From NCBI GenBank assembly GCA_031841125.1, contig CM063108.1, positions 71,458,344 through 71,522,343 on the forward strand: a stretch of DNA of 64,000 nt. Reading direction: 5' to 3'. The translations under genes were made by a program, and so were the position numbers. Below the pieces are notes generated by a model that was given only the letters and a program-made list of their open reading frames with translations, did not search any database and was not told where the DNA came from. This stretch comes from Acanthococcus lagerstroemiae. Its lineage: Eukaryota > Arthropoda > Insecta > Hemiptera > Eriococcidae. Shown here one piece after another: positions 1-10,732 of this stretch (its first letter is position 1; each line of letters begins with the position of its first letter).

Positions 1-151
1 GCAATTGAAAACTTTATAATTTATTGCATGTATTTCTAATAATACACGCCAATTTGATGCAAATGACGCATTATAAGCCTCCAAATTGAATTTATTGATG
101 AAAGGATCGAAACAGGTTAGTTAAAAAAAAGTCAATACTTAACATTACACT

Positions 152-389
152 CAGGGACGTAGCAAAGAGTTTTTTCTGGAGGGCCAAAAATTGTTAAATT
201 CCCAACTGACTCAACTCAAAATTCCGAAATATCAAAATTTATTTGTATTGTGTATTGGCTAAAAAACTAAAACCCTTTTGACTTGTTGGATTTTCCCAAC
301 TTTTGATCCATCTACTAAAACTACCCAACTCCAGAGCGGAAGCTTTGGGGCAGCTGCCCCCCCCCCGTGTCCTCTTATTTTCGTACCTG
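152..389 (+). mobile_element. hAT-type MITE, CAGGGACGTA family, copy 1
   Basis: Non-autonomous DNA transposon with no coding capacity. It begins CAGGGACGTAGCAAAGAG, matching the start of the copy at 34028, and shares the inner phrases CCCAACTGACTCAACTC and CTTGTTGGATTTTCCCAAC with it. The right end (CGTACCTG) is degraded. It is flanked by ATTACACT (144-151) and ATTAGACT (390-397), 7 of 8 matching, the duplication length expected of the hAT superfamily. The GC-rich inner part near 340-366 resembles the inner inverted repeat of the 5270 copy. The right boundary is less certain than in the other two copies. Confidence 0.65.
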
Positions 390-397
390 ATTAGACT

Positions 398-1044
398 ACA
401 AAACAGCATAAAAAGCAATAAGGAATGAGATTATATGATTTTAGTTATATTTTGAATGCTGAATGCGATGGCTTTAACCATTTCTCTCAAGAACCTCTCA
501 TTTTCCATATTCAAAATTAAAATTTTATCAAATTTTTCACGTTTTATTCCTTTGTCATCATGCATAGCTATTCTGATACTGATAACAATAATAAACAGGT
601 GCATAGTTGTTTGATCAGTGGTGTCATGTTGATGATACTGAAATTCGCATTTAAGAAGGGGATAAGAAAAAAATTAATATAACCAAAAAGTTAACACCGG
701 CATTAAATTCCTCTTCGAAAATACATATAGAATCATGTCATTGTCTATTAAAAAATCTCAAATGGTTATGTAGTGTTATCAACCATTGGCAACCGACAAG
801 CAAGAAAGAAAAAAAAATTAAAAAACCTCAACTTATCAGTTTACTTGAATAACTGTGTCGATTTTCTACTTATGTGTTTCCTTTTTTCTTAGAATCTTCT
901 GAAGGGAGGAGGAGTTTTCAGCACCAAAACACCCCCATGTACGCCTCTGATATATAGTGAGTCAACATTTAAGATAATCACTCCTCAGTCTGTCTAGATA
1001 TTTCTTAACATTTTGCGGATCTGTAATCTGTATGGACTTTTCAG
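398..1044. other. Non-coding AT-rich stretch with an orphan TIR-like end
   Basis: No reading frame of note. The only structure seen is at 931-949, where a C-run is followed by ATGTACGCCTCTG. Its reverse complement starts CAGAGGCGTACAT, like a hAT terminal repeat. No partner end or target duplication was found (the next bases are ATATATAG). Confidence 0.4.
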
Positions 1045-1960
1045 TTTACCCAACAAGCAATATACATAGGGGTGTGAAGCAAGGCGACCCCTGTCCCCGA
1101 CCTTATTCAATGCACTCCTGGAACACATCGTCAGAAAACTAGACTGGACAGGAATGGGTATCAAAATCGATGGGCAAAATTTAAACCCCTCAAGATTTGC
1201 GGATGACATTGTACTGATAAGCGGGGACAGGGGAAACCTGCAGACGATGCTCGACGGGTTGGTGGTAGAAAGCGGAAAAGCAGGACTCAAAATAAATACT
1301 ACCAAAACCAATGCTATGTGTAAAGTCGAAGCGGACAAAATTAAGGTAGGAGGGGTAGAGTTGGAAATGGTATATGAATACACATACTTGGGGAAAATTA
1401 TTTTCTTTAAAGATAAGATGGGTAAAGAGATACAAAAGAGAATAAGCCAAGTGTGGAAGGGATTCTGAGCCTTGCAGACGATGTTCAGAGGAAAGATGAG
1501 TACGGATTCTAAGATCCGAATGCTCGAATCATGCATCCTACCAATCATGACGTACAGAGCTCAGACATGGTCGCTTATGGAGGCCCAATCCAGAAAGCTG
1601 GTGATCGCACAAAGGGGAATGGAAAGAAACATCATGGGAATGAAGAGAAAAGACAAGATCAGAGCGACAGTGATCAGGGGAAAAACAAAATGTAGAAGGA
1701 TCATACCCTCTATCAAAAAATTTAAATTCCAATATGCAGCCACCTAGCGAGGATGGAGGTTGAAAGATGGTGTAGGAAAGCGACGTTCTGGGTTCCGTAC
1801 GGCCATAGGAGGAGAAGAGGCAGACCAACAACGAGCTGGAGGGACGAAATTATCAAGAGAGTAGGTACACCTTGATGTAGAGCGGCATAAGACAGACAGG
1901 CCTGGCGTAACATAGGGGAGGCCTATGCTCGCGATACGAGAACTCGGCATGTGGGATAAA
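1045..1960 (+). pseudogene. Reverse transcriptase C-terminal half (RTE-like), broken
   Basis: Translation in changing frames gives, in order: GVKQGDP (about 1072-1092, RT motif B region), an intact catalytic SRFADDIVLIS (about 1190-1222), a thumb part with YTYLGKII, then WSLMEAQSRKL, HLARMEVERWCRKA, RGRPTTSWRDEI and DRQAWRNIGEAYARDT up to about 1940. This order is typical of insect RTE-type endonuclease-reverse transcriptases. Breaks: a frameshift before 1154, TGA in place of Trp at 1466, a frameshift near 1735, and TGA and TAA near 1873 and 1888. The endonuclease and the first RT motifs are absent. It cannot make a working enzyme. Confidence 0.85.
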
Positions 1961-2048
1961 ATGTATAGTTATTCAGTTAATTTATTTAATTATTCGATCT
2001 TATTTACGTCTACGTACCAATAAAGGCTGATATTATTGTTATTATTAT
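1045..2048 (+). mobile_element. 5'-truncated RTE-like non-LTR retrotransposon
   Basis: Remnant of a LINE that would have copied itself by target-primed reverse transcription. It holds the second half of a pol gene (separate entry), then a short 3' UTR with AATAAA at 2019-2024 and a tail of ATT-type triplets (2031-2048). A trinucleotide tail instead of poly(A) is usual for RTE-clade elements. The 5' end fades out near 1045 and no target duplication was recognised. Clade assignment rests on the C-terminal motif series and the tail. Confidence 0.7.
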
Positions 2049-2206
2049 GAAGGGATGAGCGTACGTAATATAACGTTCCAGATTATTAGGTGAGAATGGG
2101 ACAATCTTCAATTTTCTTGAACTGGTTACTTTTGTTACCAAAATTAAGTTTAAGTTTGCCTTAATATGTACACATCCACAACTATTACATAGCATCACCA
2201 CGCAAA

Positions 2207-2616
2207 TACACTTTTAATGGGCGCGTTTTCTTCAACGTCACAAACGCGCTTGTCACGCTTCCCGTGACGTCACCGAATGAGTTACTGTTAGCAAAAATAC
2301 CCATCTTGGTTCCAACGAACGTATCGACTCCTGTAAGAAAAACACACGGAGCAAAGATACTACCGGAGAATAAGAAATTTGTTAGAAACCAAAGGTACAT
2401 ATTTTTAATCCAGAAGGCTATGAGCATTTGCTAATAAAGTCTGGTTTCTAACAAATTTCTTATTCTCAGGTAGTAAAATATTGATCTTTGCTCCTTGTGT
2501 TTTTCTTGCGGGAGTCGATATGTTCGTTGGAACCAAAATGGGTATTTTTGCCAACAGGAACCACGCAGTAACTCACTCCGTGACGTCACTGGAAAACGCG
2601 GCTATTATAGATGTAC
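2207..2616. repeat. Long inverted repeat (foldback-like), 52-bp spacer
   Basis: The arm at 2207-2390 read on the minus strand matches 2443-2616 on the plus strand with small indels. Both contain GGTTTCTAACAAATTTCTTA, then TTTGCTCC, GGAGTCGATA and CGTTCGTTGGAACCAA, and end in GAAAACGCG. Both arms translate to a similar peptide (FAPCVFL then GVD then FVGTKMGIFAN), but this is a by-product of the duplication, as no family was recognised. A transcript could form a hairpin of about 170 bp. It may be a foldback MITE, although no target duplication was seen. Confidence 0.75.
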
Positions 2617-2909
2617 AACAAGGATTGTTAGCAAAAATTGAAGTTCACGTAACTTCTGCGATATGCCTAATAGGTACTGTATCCGTACTATTAATTCTAA
2701 AGCTGTGGAGCATTATAGCACCTCTTGGTTACCACGAAAGTTTCGATTTTTCCATCAAGCGTAGATCAAAATATGCTTAGCTAAGGTTAAAATGTTACTA
2801 AGGATGGACAGAGCTAAGTTATTTCGGAATTAAAAGAGTAAGATTATTGAGAAGCACCCAAAAATATGGAAAACTCCAAGAAAACTCAAACAAACTCGGT
2901 TGAAGCGAA

Positions 2910-3215
2910 TTTACTGAGTATAGAAGGGCAGTGATTGACAAAAAATGCGGAGAGAGAGGCGTTTCGTAAAAAACTCAGCAGCCCAAAATTTTCACAAATT
3001 TTAGTACCTCTTGTATCGGTCTTCAGCATGGCAGGACACGAACGGTACATATGTTTTGTTTCTACCAAAAAATCACTTGTCAGATTTGCAAAGGGCAAAT
3101 AGTCTCGTTGTCTATTCTAAATTTCGAAATCGTTTTTCCTCTTCTGATACGGCTGGTAAAGCTACAAGGAAATCCACGAAGACTAGAGACGGGTATAGGG
3201 ACAAATTTAACGAAA
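2910..3215 (+). repeat. Diverged direct repeat, copy A
   Basis: Shares an ordered series of blocks with 3940-4235: the start around AGCAGTGATTGACA, GGCGGAGAGAGA-like text, TCACAAATTTTAG, CCTCTTGTATCGGTCT, ACGGTACATA, TTGTCAGATTTG and GGCAAATAGTCTC. Unknown repeat family. The open stretch at 3011-3250 is not supported as a gene, because copy B does not keep it open. Confidence 0.65.
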
Positions 3216-3939
3216 TTTTAAAAGATTCGAAAGACTATTACAAACTATGAGGATATAATAAGAAAGCAGTAAAAAACCCAGGTTTCAATAATTTCAATCT
3301 CACTTTTTCTCGATACTACAAAAATTTTCAGTTCCAACAGTTCTCAGTACTCGATGGTGATGATATTTAGAGGACCATTTCGAGTTGTAGGAGGCGGTGT
3401 GTTCATTTTTCAACTATTAAAACAGCGTAACTGACCTACCTCGAAATATTAAATAGGACTGATAAACAAGCCGGTAACAATATAGGTCATTTGCGGTACT
3501 ATGATATTTGCGATATACTGCGAATGAGATACTATCTCTATTCAGATGAATTTATGCGGTTTCTAGAGGATTAAGTTTTTGACCCGGGTAACCAGGGCCT
3601 TTTAGAAATGATCGCATCCAGACACATAGTAGATTTTCGGTTGGAGAACAATGAGCAACCATTAATTATTTATTTTATTTGCGCATACATATTACTGAAA
3701 TGTTGACGAAGGGAATAAGATGAAACAACGGCAGTGTTCGGTGACGGGTTCAACCAGGAATACACATTACTTTCACTGCCGAAATAGTATCATCTTCGAA
3801 ATAGGGTTAAAAAATAAAAATTCAATTCAGATATTTTTATGATCTTATATGCAATATTGTAATACTTTGTCACACTCTTTTTGGCACTTAGTCTTCGAGA
3901 TCCTTGTGAAACTAATGGAAAGCAGTGTTATATGGGAAT
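3216..3939. other. Non-coding spacer between direct repeats
   Basis: AT-rich, with stop codons in all frames. I see no RNA gene, inverted repeat or microsatellite. Confidence 0.5.
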
Positions 3940-4235
3940 TCGAAGTTACTAAGTACAGAGAGCAGTGATCGACACGTAAGGCGGAGAGAGAAGGGTATTG
4001 CCGTTAAATTGAACAGATAAAAGAACTCAGCCTAAAATTGTCACAAATTTTAGCACCTCCTGTATCGGTCTCCTAAATGGCACGACATGGACGGTACATA
4101 GTTCTATCGGAATATCGTTTGTCAGATTTGCGGACGGCAAATCGTCTCTCGGTTTATTTTAAATTTGGAAGATTTTTTCCCAGTGGCGACGAGTAAACAG
4201 AGACATACAGGGTAGAGAAATTTCGCTAATATATA
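3940..4235 (+). repeat. Diverged direct repeat, copy B
   Basis: Second copy of the unit at 2910-3215, with AGCAGTGATCGACACG at the start, an extra segment near 3995-4015, and TCACAAATTTTAGCACCTCC and GTATCGGTCT in the middle. The arrangement fits either an old local duplication or two insertions of one interspersed repeat. Confidence 0.65.
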
Positions 4236-5269
4236 TTTGTAGGAAAGAACGAAGAGTTTCATATGTACATGTCATATTCTGGAAGTTGAAGAGACTACCA
4301 GATATGACAGTTCGATAAAATGAGACATTTTTAAAACATAATTTGGTTGCAAATTTTTAATTTGAAAATATTTATTTGGGCATTATTTATTCGGAAAATA
4401 AACCGTCACTGGTAAGTTTTTTTGTTTTTTTTTTGTTTTTTGTTTTTTGAAGGACAGGATGAGATGTCAAGAATGTCATTTTTTTTAACATTGGGAAAAA
4501 GAAAACACAGAAAATTTGCATTGTTTAAAAGGCGTCGAGGCGTAAATTTTCCCTAGCATTAACTACATTTTCAGAATCTTATGGGAAAATGCAGAGTATA
4601 TAGTATATTTTTATTCCCCCTCTCCTATTTTCCCTTTGACGCTACTGATAGTGAAAATGCAACACAAGCTCACAAATCATGTATTTTATCGTACGAGCTC
4701 AATATTCAGCTGCCACACTTGTTTGGAAATTCGAATTATAAAATTTCAGTAAAAATGTAGATCACGTAATTTTGGACTGCGGTAGCTCTTTGAAATTCAA
4801 CATACACAAGGAATGAGGAATTTCGCATCAACTGGTTCTGCTAGGCCGATGTGAATTCACGCAAAGGCAGAGAGACTAGCTCCAATAACCAACAAAACAA
4901 GTTTTATTAAAACTTTCCAAGTATTAAAAACTATTGAACATGAAAGTTCAAAAAAAAAATTTTGAGAAAAAGCGCCATCAAAGTTTTTAAGACTTATATG
5001 CATTTCCTACCTCCTCTTCATACAAGGACTTTTACTGGTAACCTTATTCTGGTATTTCAGTTTCTGCTCAGGAATTCAAATTAAAGAATGGACTTTTCTA
5101 CGTGAAAAACTTGGAAATAGTTAATTTAGAAATGTAGCATTTTCAAAATACTATCCAAATGCTACCATTAATATGTTAGGAAAATTGCTATCAAGTTTAC
5201 TATAAGAGTTTGAAATCCGTCAAACTTTAGAGCCTAATGATTTCTTTAATATTGAGAATAGACTACATG
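4236..5269. other. AT-rich non-coding stretch
   Basis: No reading frame above 60 codons and no recognised element. A T-rich low-complexity patch with TTTTTTGTTTTTTG-like runs lies near 4412-4448. Confidence 0.5.
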
Positions 5270-5606
5270 CAGGGACGTACCGATAGGCGAGAGGGGGAGC
5301 TTCCCCCTGTAGGAAATCTTTTACTCAGCAGTTGGGAAAATTTACCATTTCAGTCAGGCGGAGTTAAGAAATTTCGGTAAAGTTGGGAAAATCAAACAAG
5401 TCATTTTATTTTTTATTCATTTATTTTTTTACTTTATTTTTTTTTGTTTTGATAATTTGATACTTAGGAATTTTGAGATGAGAAACTGGGAAAATTCATA
5501 AAGTCAAAAGGTTTTTCTTTTTTTGCTTTGATACTTCGGAATTTTGAGTTGAATCAGTTGGGACTTTCACCCCCCCCCCCAGGAAAAATTCTTCGGTACG
5601 TCCCCG
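5270..5606 (-). mobile_element. hAT-type MITE, CAGGGACGTA family, copy 2
   Basis: 337 bp with terminal inverted repeats CAGGGACGTACCGA on the left and, read inward from the right, CGGGGACGTACCGAAG. A perfect 8-bp target duplication ACTACATG lies at 5262-5269 and 5607-5614. Relative to copies 1 and 3 it is inverted: its left end carries the CAGTTGGGAAAATTTACC block that lies at the right end of the 34028 copy. No transposase. The 8-bp duplication places it with hAT elements, so an autonomous hAT transposase elsewhere must have moved it. Confidence 0.9.
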
Positions 5607-7574
5607 ACTACATGTGCACATCAAGTTTGTTGCGCTTGGCAAGGGCAATAACTTTTTTGCGGCTTACCCACCAATCTTTACTTTTCTATGTCATAAAATA
5701 CAACGAATTTTGAAAGCCGGAGTCTCTCAGTAATGTAAATTCTGTAGTTTTACGGGGCGGGGTATTGCCAGACTGTCTCGGTACTGACTGTTTATTTCTC
5801 CGTCTATTTGTCAGCTCTTCTGTTTCACAGGCTGACTGCCCGTCGTATCACTGTATCTTGTTGAAACAGTGATAAAAGATCTGTCACTGCTATATTTTAG
5901 AGCTCAGGTAAAAGACCTATCCGGTATTATTTTTCATTGGGGACAAGGAGGAGGATGTGGGGACTGAACCTTCTCCCTGTTGCTGGCGTGATCTGAGTTG
6001 ACAGAAAGATTATATCCGCGGGGCGATACGCAAGTCGCGTAGCTAACTTTAGGAGAAGGGGGGATAATTCCCTTACCCGCCCACCTCCTATGACCGTCCA
6101 AATATTTTTTTGATTTTTCGATAAGGTTTTCCTAAACTAAAGAATGTGTTCGCGATTGAGTATTTTTCATCATTTTTTAAGGGTCAACGCACGAACCTCT
6201 CCCCCCTTCTCCTCCATAGAAGAATTCTGGCGCCGGACCAGGCAAGTCTCCTTTTCAGAACATGTAGTCAGATCACTACGTGGTTTAAAAGGAAGTAAGG
6301 TTCACTTTGAAAGGTATCGTTTCTTTGGGTCAGAAATTTTCTCTCAAGGAACAAGGCTGGAATGTACCTACTCGAGATTTTAAATTGAAAATGAGAGATA
6401 TGCCTTTTACACATGTTGTTTGAAAGTTCACATCTTGCGGCATTTGAAAATGTGAAACCTTTTGAATCCCCCAACCCCTGGTCTTGTGGGTCAAATAGAA
6501 AAGACGTGCACAATTAGAAGTGGTATACGTATTGGTATAAGATAGGTTCTCGCAACGAAATTAGAGCAGTAGACTAAAGCAGAAAGTATCAGAGCCAGCC
6601 TGACGAAAGTAAAACCGCAACACGCTGCAGGCGTATTTGCATACGCCAGAGATGAAAATGGTTGCTTCTGACAACAAATTGTCGGGTAAGAGACGAGATG
6701 GCAGATGGGACTCGCCACTCGGACGTACCTGTATTTAGCGATTTCAATGTAGGAATTTCTCTGAACCGAGAACCATTTGGATAACACGTTCACGTATTTC
6801 GTGTTTTCTCGTCGGCGAGTTTTTGTGAAACGAGAAAATATCACGAATCAGAAAATGAATCCGACGGTAATAACCTCTGAGGTTCACCGAAGTGCACTTT
6901 CAAAACATCGAATAATTTAATATAAACGAACGTTTGAAATCAAAATGTCCGGCAAACAGGTAATATTTGATAGTGACATATACATTGTCTCGTACAGGTT
7001 GTTTACACGTTATTATAAATAGCCGCGTACCGAGTGGAGAGAATGGAATAAAGTTACGTATGTTTACGAGTAAATGAACGAATTCTTTTCAATGCTAATA
7101 AACATACCGGTGTCATCGACACTGAAGAATGCAGATAACACCAACGTACACATTTTCTCTCTAAATCATCTTAGAATGGTTTGACGAACTCTGGAAAACG
7201 TTCTTGGGTACAGGAATAAACGTACCTACTACCTAGTACCTACCTATAGCTGCACTTAAAGGTCGTTCGACTCGAATGTGTGACAAACCGCCTGTCGCTC
7301 GAACACCATCCCAGAGAGTCCATATGCTTGACCATTGAGAGCTTGTTTACCACTCGGCAGCGCATATAATAAATTTACGCTCGTCCAGATAATTACCGCG
7401 TATACATATAAACAATAGTACGCAGTGACTCGATGTTAAAAACAACACCATCGAACATCCCTGACAGTGCTGGAGGATACCGGGGTTAACGAATGGAAAG
7501 ATTTAGGCTCCCCTTCGCGATCTCGCACTTCTTTTCCTTTTATTTTTTCCCTGATTCCGCGTGCTAGAGAGCAC
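5607..7574. other. Non-coding stretch with one shared repeat segment
   Basis: No supported gene. The part near 6045-6110 (GGATAATTCCCTTACCCGCC then CCTATGACCGTCCAAATAT) recurs near 35222-35270 as a similar text with CCCCATGACCGTCCAAAATA, so it belongs to an interspersed repeat. The frames at 6144-6383 and 6491-6844 show no family resemblance and are treated as chance. Confidence 0.5.
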
Positions 7575-7631
7575 CTACTACTATTACTACTACTACTATT
7601 ACTACTACTCTACTACTACTACTACTACTAC
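7575..7631 (+). repeat. (ACT)n microsatellite, 5' edge of element E1
   Basis: About 19 units of CTA/ACT with a few ATT interruptions. It ends abruptly where retroelement E1 begins, and the same motif reappears on the 3' side of E1 (10684-10728). This supports insertion of E1 into a pre-existing ACT array. Confidence 0.9.
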
Positions 7632-7815
7632 GTGTAATTCCTTGTGATATCCAAATCTTGTGAAAAAGTGAATTGTTAAGGGTATTATTCAATTTTTTTT
7701 TGTGCAGTTGTCCTCACAGACGAATGTTGTTCCGGTTCTGGGTATAGGTTCCACGTGAGTCAGCCCAATTTTACTATTATATGCGATTTTAGTAAATCTG
7801 CTAGTGAAACTGTGA

Positions 7816-9870
7816 TTGCTATCACCAGGCGGTGAAATCAAAAATGCTATGAACACAGTGAAATATACAGTTAAACAGGGGGGAAACAAAGCAGTTAAAA
7901 AAAGGTCAACGTGGGCCTCAAAAGAGCTGTGTACCCTAGCAAAGAAAAGAAGCGACATGGCAAAGGAAAGGAAGAAAAAGCCGTGGGATTTGTCACTGAA
8001 GGAGGGCTATCAGAAATTGAGCAAAGAAATTCATAAGCTTACTAAGAGGGACAAGCGCCAACACTACACAAAGCTACTGCAGGACAATGGTGGAGATGCT
8101 AGGAAGTACTGGGGAATAATTAAGGAGGTCTCAAATCGTAAAGTTGAGAAGCTAAAAACCATACTCATAGACGGTATTGCCATAGATGTTAAGGGTAGTG
8201 AAAAGGTAGTAGCGAATGCATTTGCAAATTATTTTTCTGAAATAACTGGCGAAGAGGGAATAATCAATGTACAATCCAGAAACAGAGACCTCCGCCCACA
8301 GGTGAATTCATTTTGGTACTCACCCATTACAAGTGGGGAAGTAGTCAAAGAGATCAAAGCGTTAGCTGGGAAGCCAAGTACGGGAATAGATGAGATTCCG
8401 ATTTCTGCACTGAAATCTGTGCCAAAGGTACTAGCTCCCACACTGAGCAGTTGCTTTAACAGCTTAGTTGCTGAAGGGATCTTTCCAGAGGAGCTGAAAG
8501 TTGCGAAAGTCGTACCTATACATAAAAACGGAGATAATAAACTAGTAGAAAATTACCGCCCGATAGCAATACTATCCCCAATCTCCAAGTTATTTGAGAA
8601 ACTGATGCATAAAAGAATTGTGAGCTATCTACATAAAAACAACTTTCTCGCAACCAATCAGTATGGATTTGTGGAGGGAAAAGGGACGACCGATGCACTT
8701 GTTCACCACATAAGAAGTATTAGTGAGGGGGTGGAATGTAACCTGATCACAATAGGGATTTATATCGATATTAAAAAAGCATTCGACACGGTGAATCATA
8801 CGAAGCTGTTGGAAAAACTTGAGACTATTGGTATCAGGGGTTTCACAAAACAATGGTTTGACTCCTACCTTAAAAATCGAAAAATGAGAGTAGAGATAGC
8901 GGGGGTCCTCAGTGAGCCCAAGAACATTCTCAGAGGTGTCCCACAAGGCAGTTGCCTGGGACCGCTTCTGTTTACCATCTATGTGAACGACCTATGCAAA
9001 CTTAAACTGAAGGGCAAATTGTTCTGCTTTGCAGACGACACCGCGATCGTGTATAAGGGCATGGATAAAACTAAGTTAGTCAAAGAAATCAACGCGGACC
9101 TCACAAAAATTGCAGAATGGTACAGGAACAATGGCCTAGAAATAAACGTTAAGAAAACCAGCTATGTTATATATGGTCATAGGTGCTTTACACCTTCCGA
9201 AATTGTAATTAAAATGCCCAACAAAGATAACATACTCGACAAGATAGTAAGGGCAGAGGAAACCACCTACCTAGGGCTTACACTTGATGGGAAATTAACA
9301 TGGGGCCCTCACTTACAAAACTTACAGAAAAGGCTTCGCCAACTTAATTATCTCATGTACCACCTGAATTCCCATTTTAACACCAAACAAATGACTCAGA
9401 TATATAAAACCCTATATGAATCAGTCCTAAGATATGGACTTATAATGTGGGGAGGGGCTTCGGAAGTCAACACTGAACCAGTAAAGGTGCTACAGAGAAA
9501 AGTAATTAGAAGTATCAGTAGACAGAACCGAGAATCAGAGAAAACTGCCAAAGCCTTTCAAAGGCTGAAGATAGGGAATGTTGATCAACTATATAAACTA
9601 GTCAGCTGCTTATATGTCGCAAAACATCTCAGTGAGTTCAGAAAAGCCAGACAAACCCAAACAAGAGGAGGTAGCACTGTACAGTTGGAAAAGCCATTTT
9701 ACTTAAAAGCTACATGCCGGAAACAGGTTGATTACAAGTTACCCCAAATGTTCAACGAATTACCCGCCAAGCTGAGAACAGGCGCAGGGGACCTCTTCAA
9801 TGGGACAAAGAGGGACACAATGGCCAAACTAAAAAAAATTCAAAATCGAACTTACCGGTCACATTATTGA
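7816..9870 (+). CDS. Reverse transcriptase of E1 (lacks endonuclease)
   Basis: Open for 684 codons from a TTG just after a stop; the first ATG is at 7849. It encodes the RNA-dependent DNA polymerase of a non-LTR element, which would make cDNA at a nicked target in the nucleus. Seen in order (residues of the frame): WASKELC linker (35), KVVPIHKNGD (about 230), NYRPIAILSPISKLFEKL (247), QYGFVEGKGTTDAL (280), YIDIKKAFDTVNH (316), GVPQGSCLGPLLF (374), catalytic FADDTAIVY (405, both Asp present), TTYLGLTLDGKLTWG (about 487) and the thumb and C-terminal part to 684. The usual N-terminal apurinic-type endonuclease is absent, so it could not nick a target by itself. The homologous frame of E2 is broken. 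No stop or frameshift was seen here. Whether this partial protein is translated is unknown. Confidence 0.88.
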   Translation: MLSPGGEIKNAMNTVKYTVKQGGNKAVKKRSTWASKELCTLAKKRSDMAKERKKKPWDLSLKEGYQKLSKEIHKLTKRDKRQHYTKLLQDNGGDARKYWGIIKEVSNRKVEKLKTILIDGIAIDVKGSEKVVANAFANYFSEITGEEGIINVQSRNRDLRPQVNSFWYSPITSGEVVKEIKALAGKPSTGIDEIPISALKSVPKVLAPTLSSCFNSLVAEGIFPEELKVAKVVPIHKNGDNKLVENYRPIAILSPISKLFEKLMHKRIVSYLHKNNFLATNQYGFVEGKGTTDALVHHIRSISEGVECNLITIGIYIDIKKAFDTVNHTKLLEKLETIGIRGFTKQWFDSYLKNRKMRVEIAGVLSEPKNILRGVPQGSCLGPLLFTIYVNDLCKLKLKGKLFCFADDTAIVYKGMDKTKLVKEINADLTKIAEWYRNNGLEINVKKTSYVIYGHRCFTPSEIVIKMPNKDNILDKIVRAEETTYLGLTLDGKLTWGPHLQNLQKRLRQLNYLMYHLNSHFNTKQMTQIYKTLYESVLRYGLIMWGGASEVNTEPVKVLQRKVIRSISRQNRESEKTAKAFQRLKIGNVDQLYKLVSCLYVAKHLSEFRKARQTQTRGGSTVQLEKPFYLKATCRKQVDYKLPQMFNELPAKLRTGAGDLFNGTKRDTMAKLKKIQNRTYRSHY

Positions 9871-10025
9871 CTCTCCAGTTGTTGACGCATAGGCTCAAGG
9901 TAATGAAGGGAAGAGGCGGCAAAATAATACGAACGACGAGAGCAAGCCTAGTCGGCACAAGTATTCCGATTGTATCCTGCTTATTACTGTATCCTCGCCA
10001 GGCTAATTTCTACCTCTGTTAATGT

Positions 10026-10540
10026 CCCTTACTGTTGTATTCATTGTATTCATTGTTACCAGCTGTCGTATTTCTATATTATTCCACTGTTTACCCTTAA
10101 CATTCGTTACCATAAAAATATTTGTTACCTTAACTTATTTATATTCCATCTGTTAGATATAGGTTTTGCTGTTTACCTTGTTATTGTTGCTTAGTGTCGT
10201 TGTTATATTCATGTTGCATATTACCTTGCCTCGAATTGTTATTGCTGCCTGAAACCGTTATTTATATGCCACTATTTCCTGTTACAGCTTAGTGCCCCTT
10301 ACTGTTATGTTCACTGTTACCGGCTGTCTCTTTCTATTGTTCCGCAGTCTACCCCTAGTATTTTGTCGTAACTCTGTGCATGTTTCATCTGTTATGGGTT
10401 CTGCTCTTGTCCCTTTGTGATTGTTGTTTGTGTTCATGTCGCATATTGCCTTCCCTTGGTTTGTATTGTTGTCCAAAATTGCTGTTTTTAGGTCTTTGTT
10501 TCCTGTTGTCGTGCAGTTACCGCTTGTTTATTGAGTGCCC
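10026..10540 (+). repeat. Tandem duplication in the E1 3' UTR
   Basis: Two units of about 260 bp. The first starts CCCTTACTGTTGTATTCATTG (10026); the second starts CCCCTTACTGTTATGTTCAC (10295). Both go on with TTACC(A/G)GCTGTC, a TTTCTAT stretch, a TTCC(A/G)C block, TTCATCTGTTA, a GTTCATGT(T/C)GCATATT block and TTTCCTGTT. The related E2 also has a tandemly repeated, T-rich 3' UTR, but with a different unit. Confidence 0.7.
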
Positions 10541-10573
10541 AGGTGAACATTCAGGAGTGGTGGTGGTCCTCGG

Positions 10574-10610
10574 TGATCCCCACTCGGGCCATCTGGCCAT
10601 CGGGGGATCA
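10574..10610 (+). promoter_or_regulatory. 3'-terminal RNA stem-loop of E1
   Basis: TGATCCCC (10574-10581) pairs with GGGGATCA (10603-10610), and an inner GGCC (10587-10590) pairs with GGCC (10595-10598) around ATCT. E2 has the same structure in the same place, with paired changes in the outer stem. In LINEs such 3' structures can be what the RT binds to start copying; that role is inferred here. Confidence 0.7.
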
Positions 10611-10653
10611 CAATGCCGTGTATTATCATAATTGATCATTTTTTGCCATTATA

Positions 10654-10654
<1 letters not shown>

Positions 10655-10686
<32 letters not shown>

Positions 10687-10728
10687 TACTACTACTACTA
10701 CTACTAATACTAATACTACTACTACTAG
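10655..10728 (+). repeat. (ATT)n tail running into (ACT)n
   Basis: About ten ATT units follow the E1 3' end and change into ACT units from 10684. The ATT part is probably the tail of E1 and the ACT part the old target array. It is followed by AGAC and the R1-clade insertion. Confidence 0.85.
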
Positions 10729-10732
10729 ACTC

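Larger units (their letters stand above)
7632..10684 (+). mobile_element. Non-LTR retrotransposon E1, deleted 5' half, RT frame open
   Basis: LINE of the Jockey/CR1 group, bounded by ACT arrays on both sides. It has about 180 bp of 5' sequence, one long RT frame (7816-9870), a T-rich 3' UTR with an internal duplication, a stem-loop at 10574-10610 and an (ATT)n tail. ORF1 and the endonuclease, both present as remains in the related E2, are missing, so it looks like an internal-deletion derivative or a 5'-truncated copy. The uninterrupted RT frame suggests a fairly recent insertion. Confidence 0.8.

Noticed and set aside
331..949. A second hAT element from CAGAGCGG (332) to GTACGCCTCTG (949)
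   Set aside because: The 8-bp flanks do not match; 332-389 is better explained as the right part of the MITE 152-389.
3011..3250. 79-codon frame in direct-repeat copy A
   Set aside because: Copy B of the same repeat does not keep it open.
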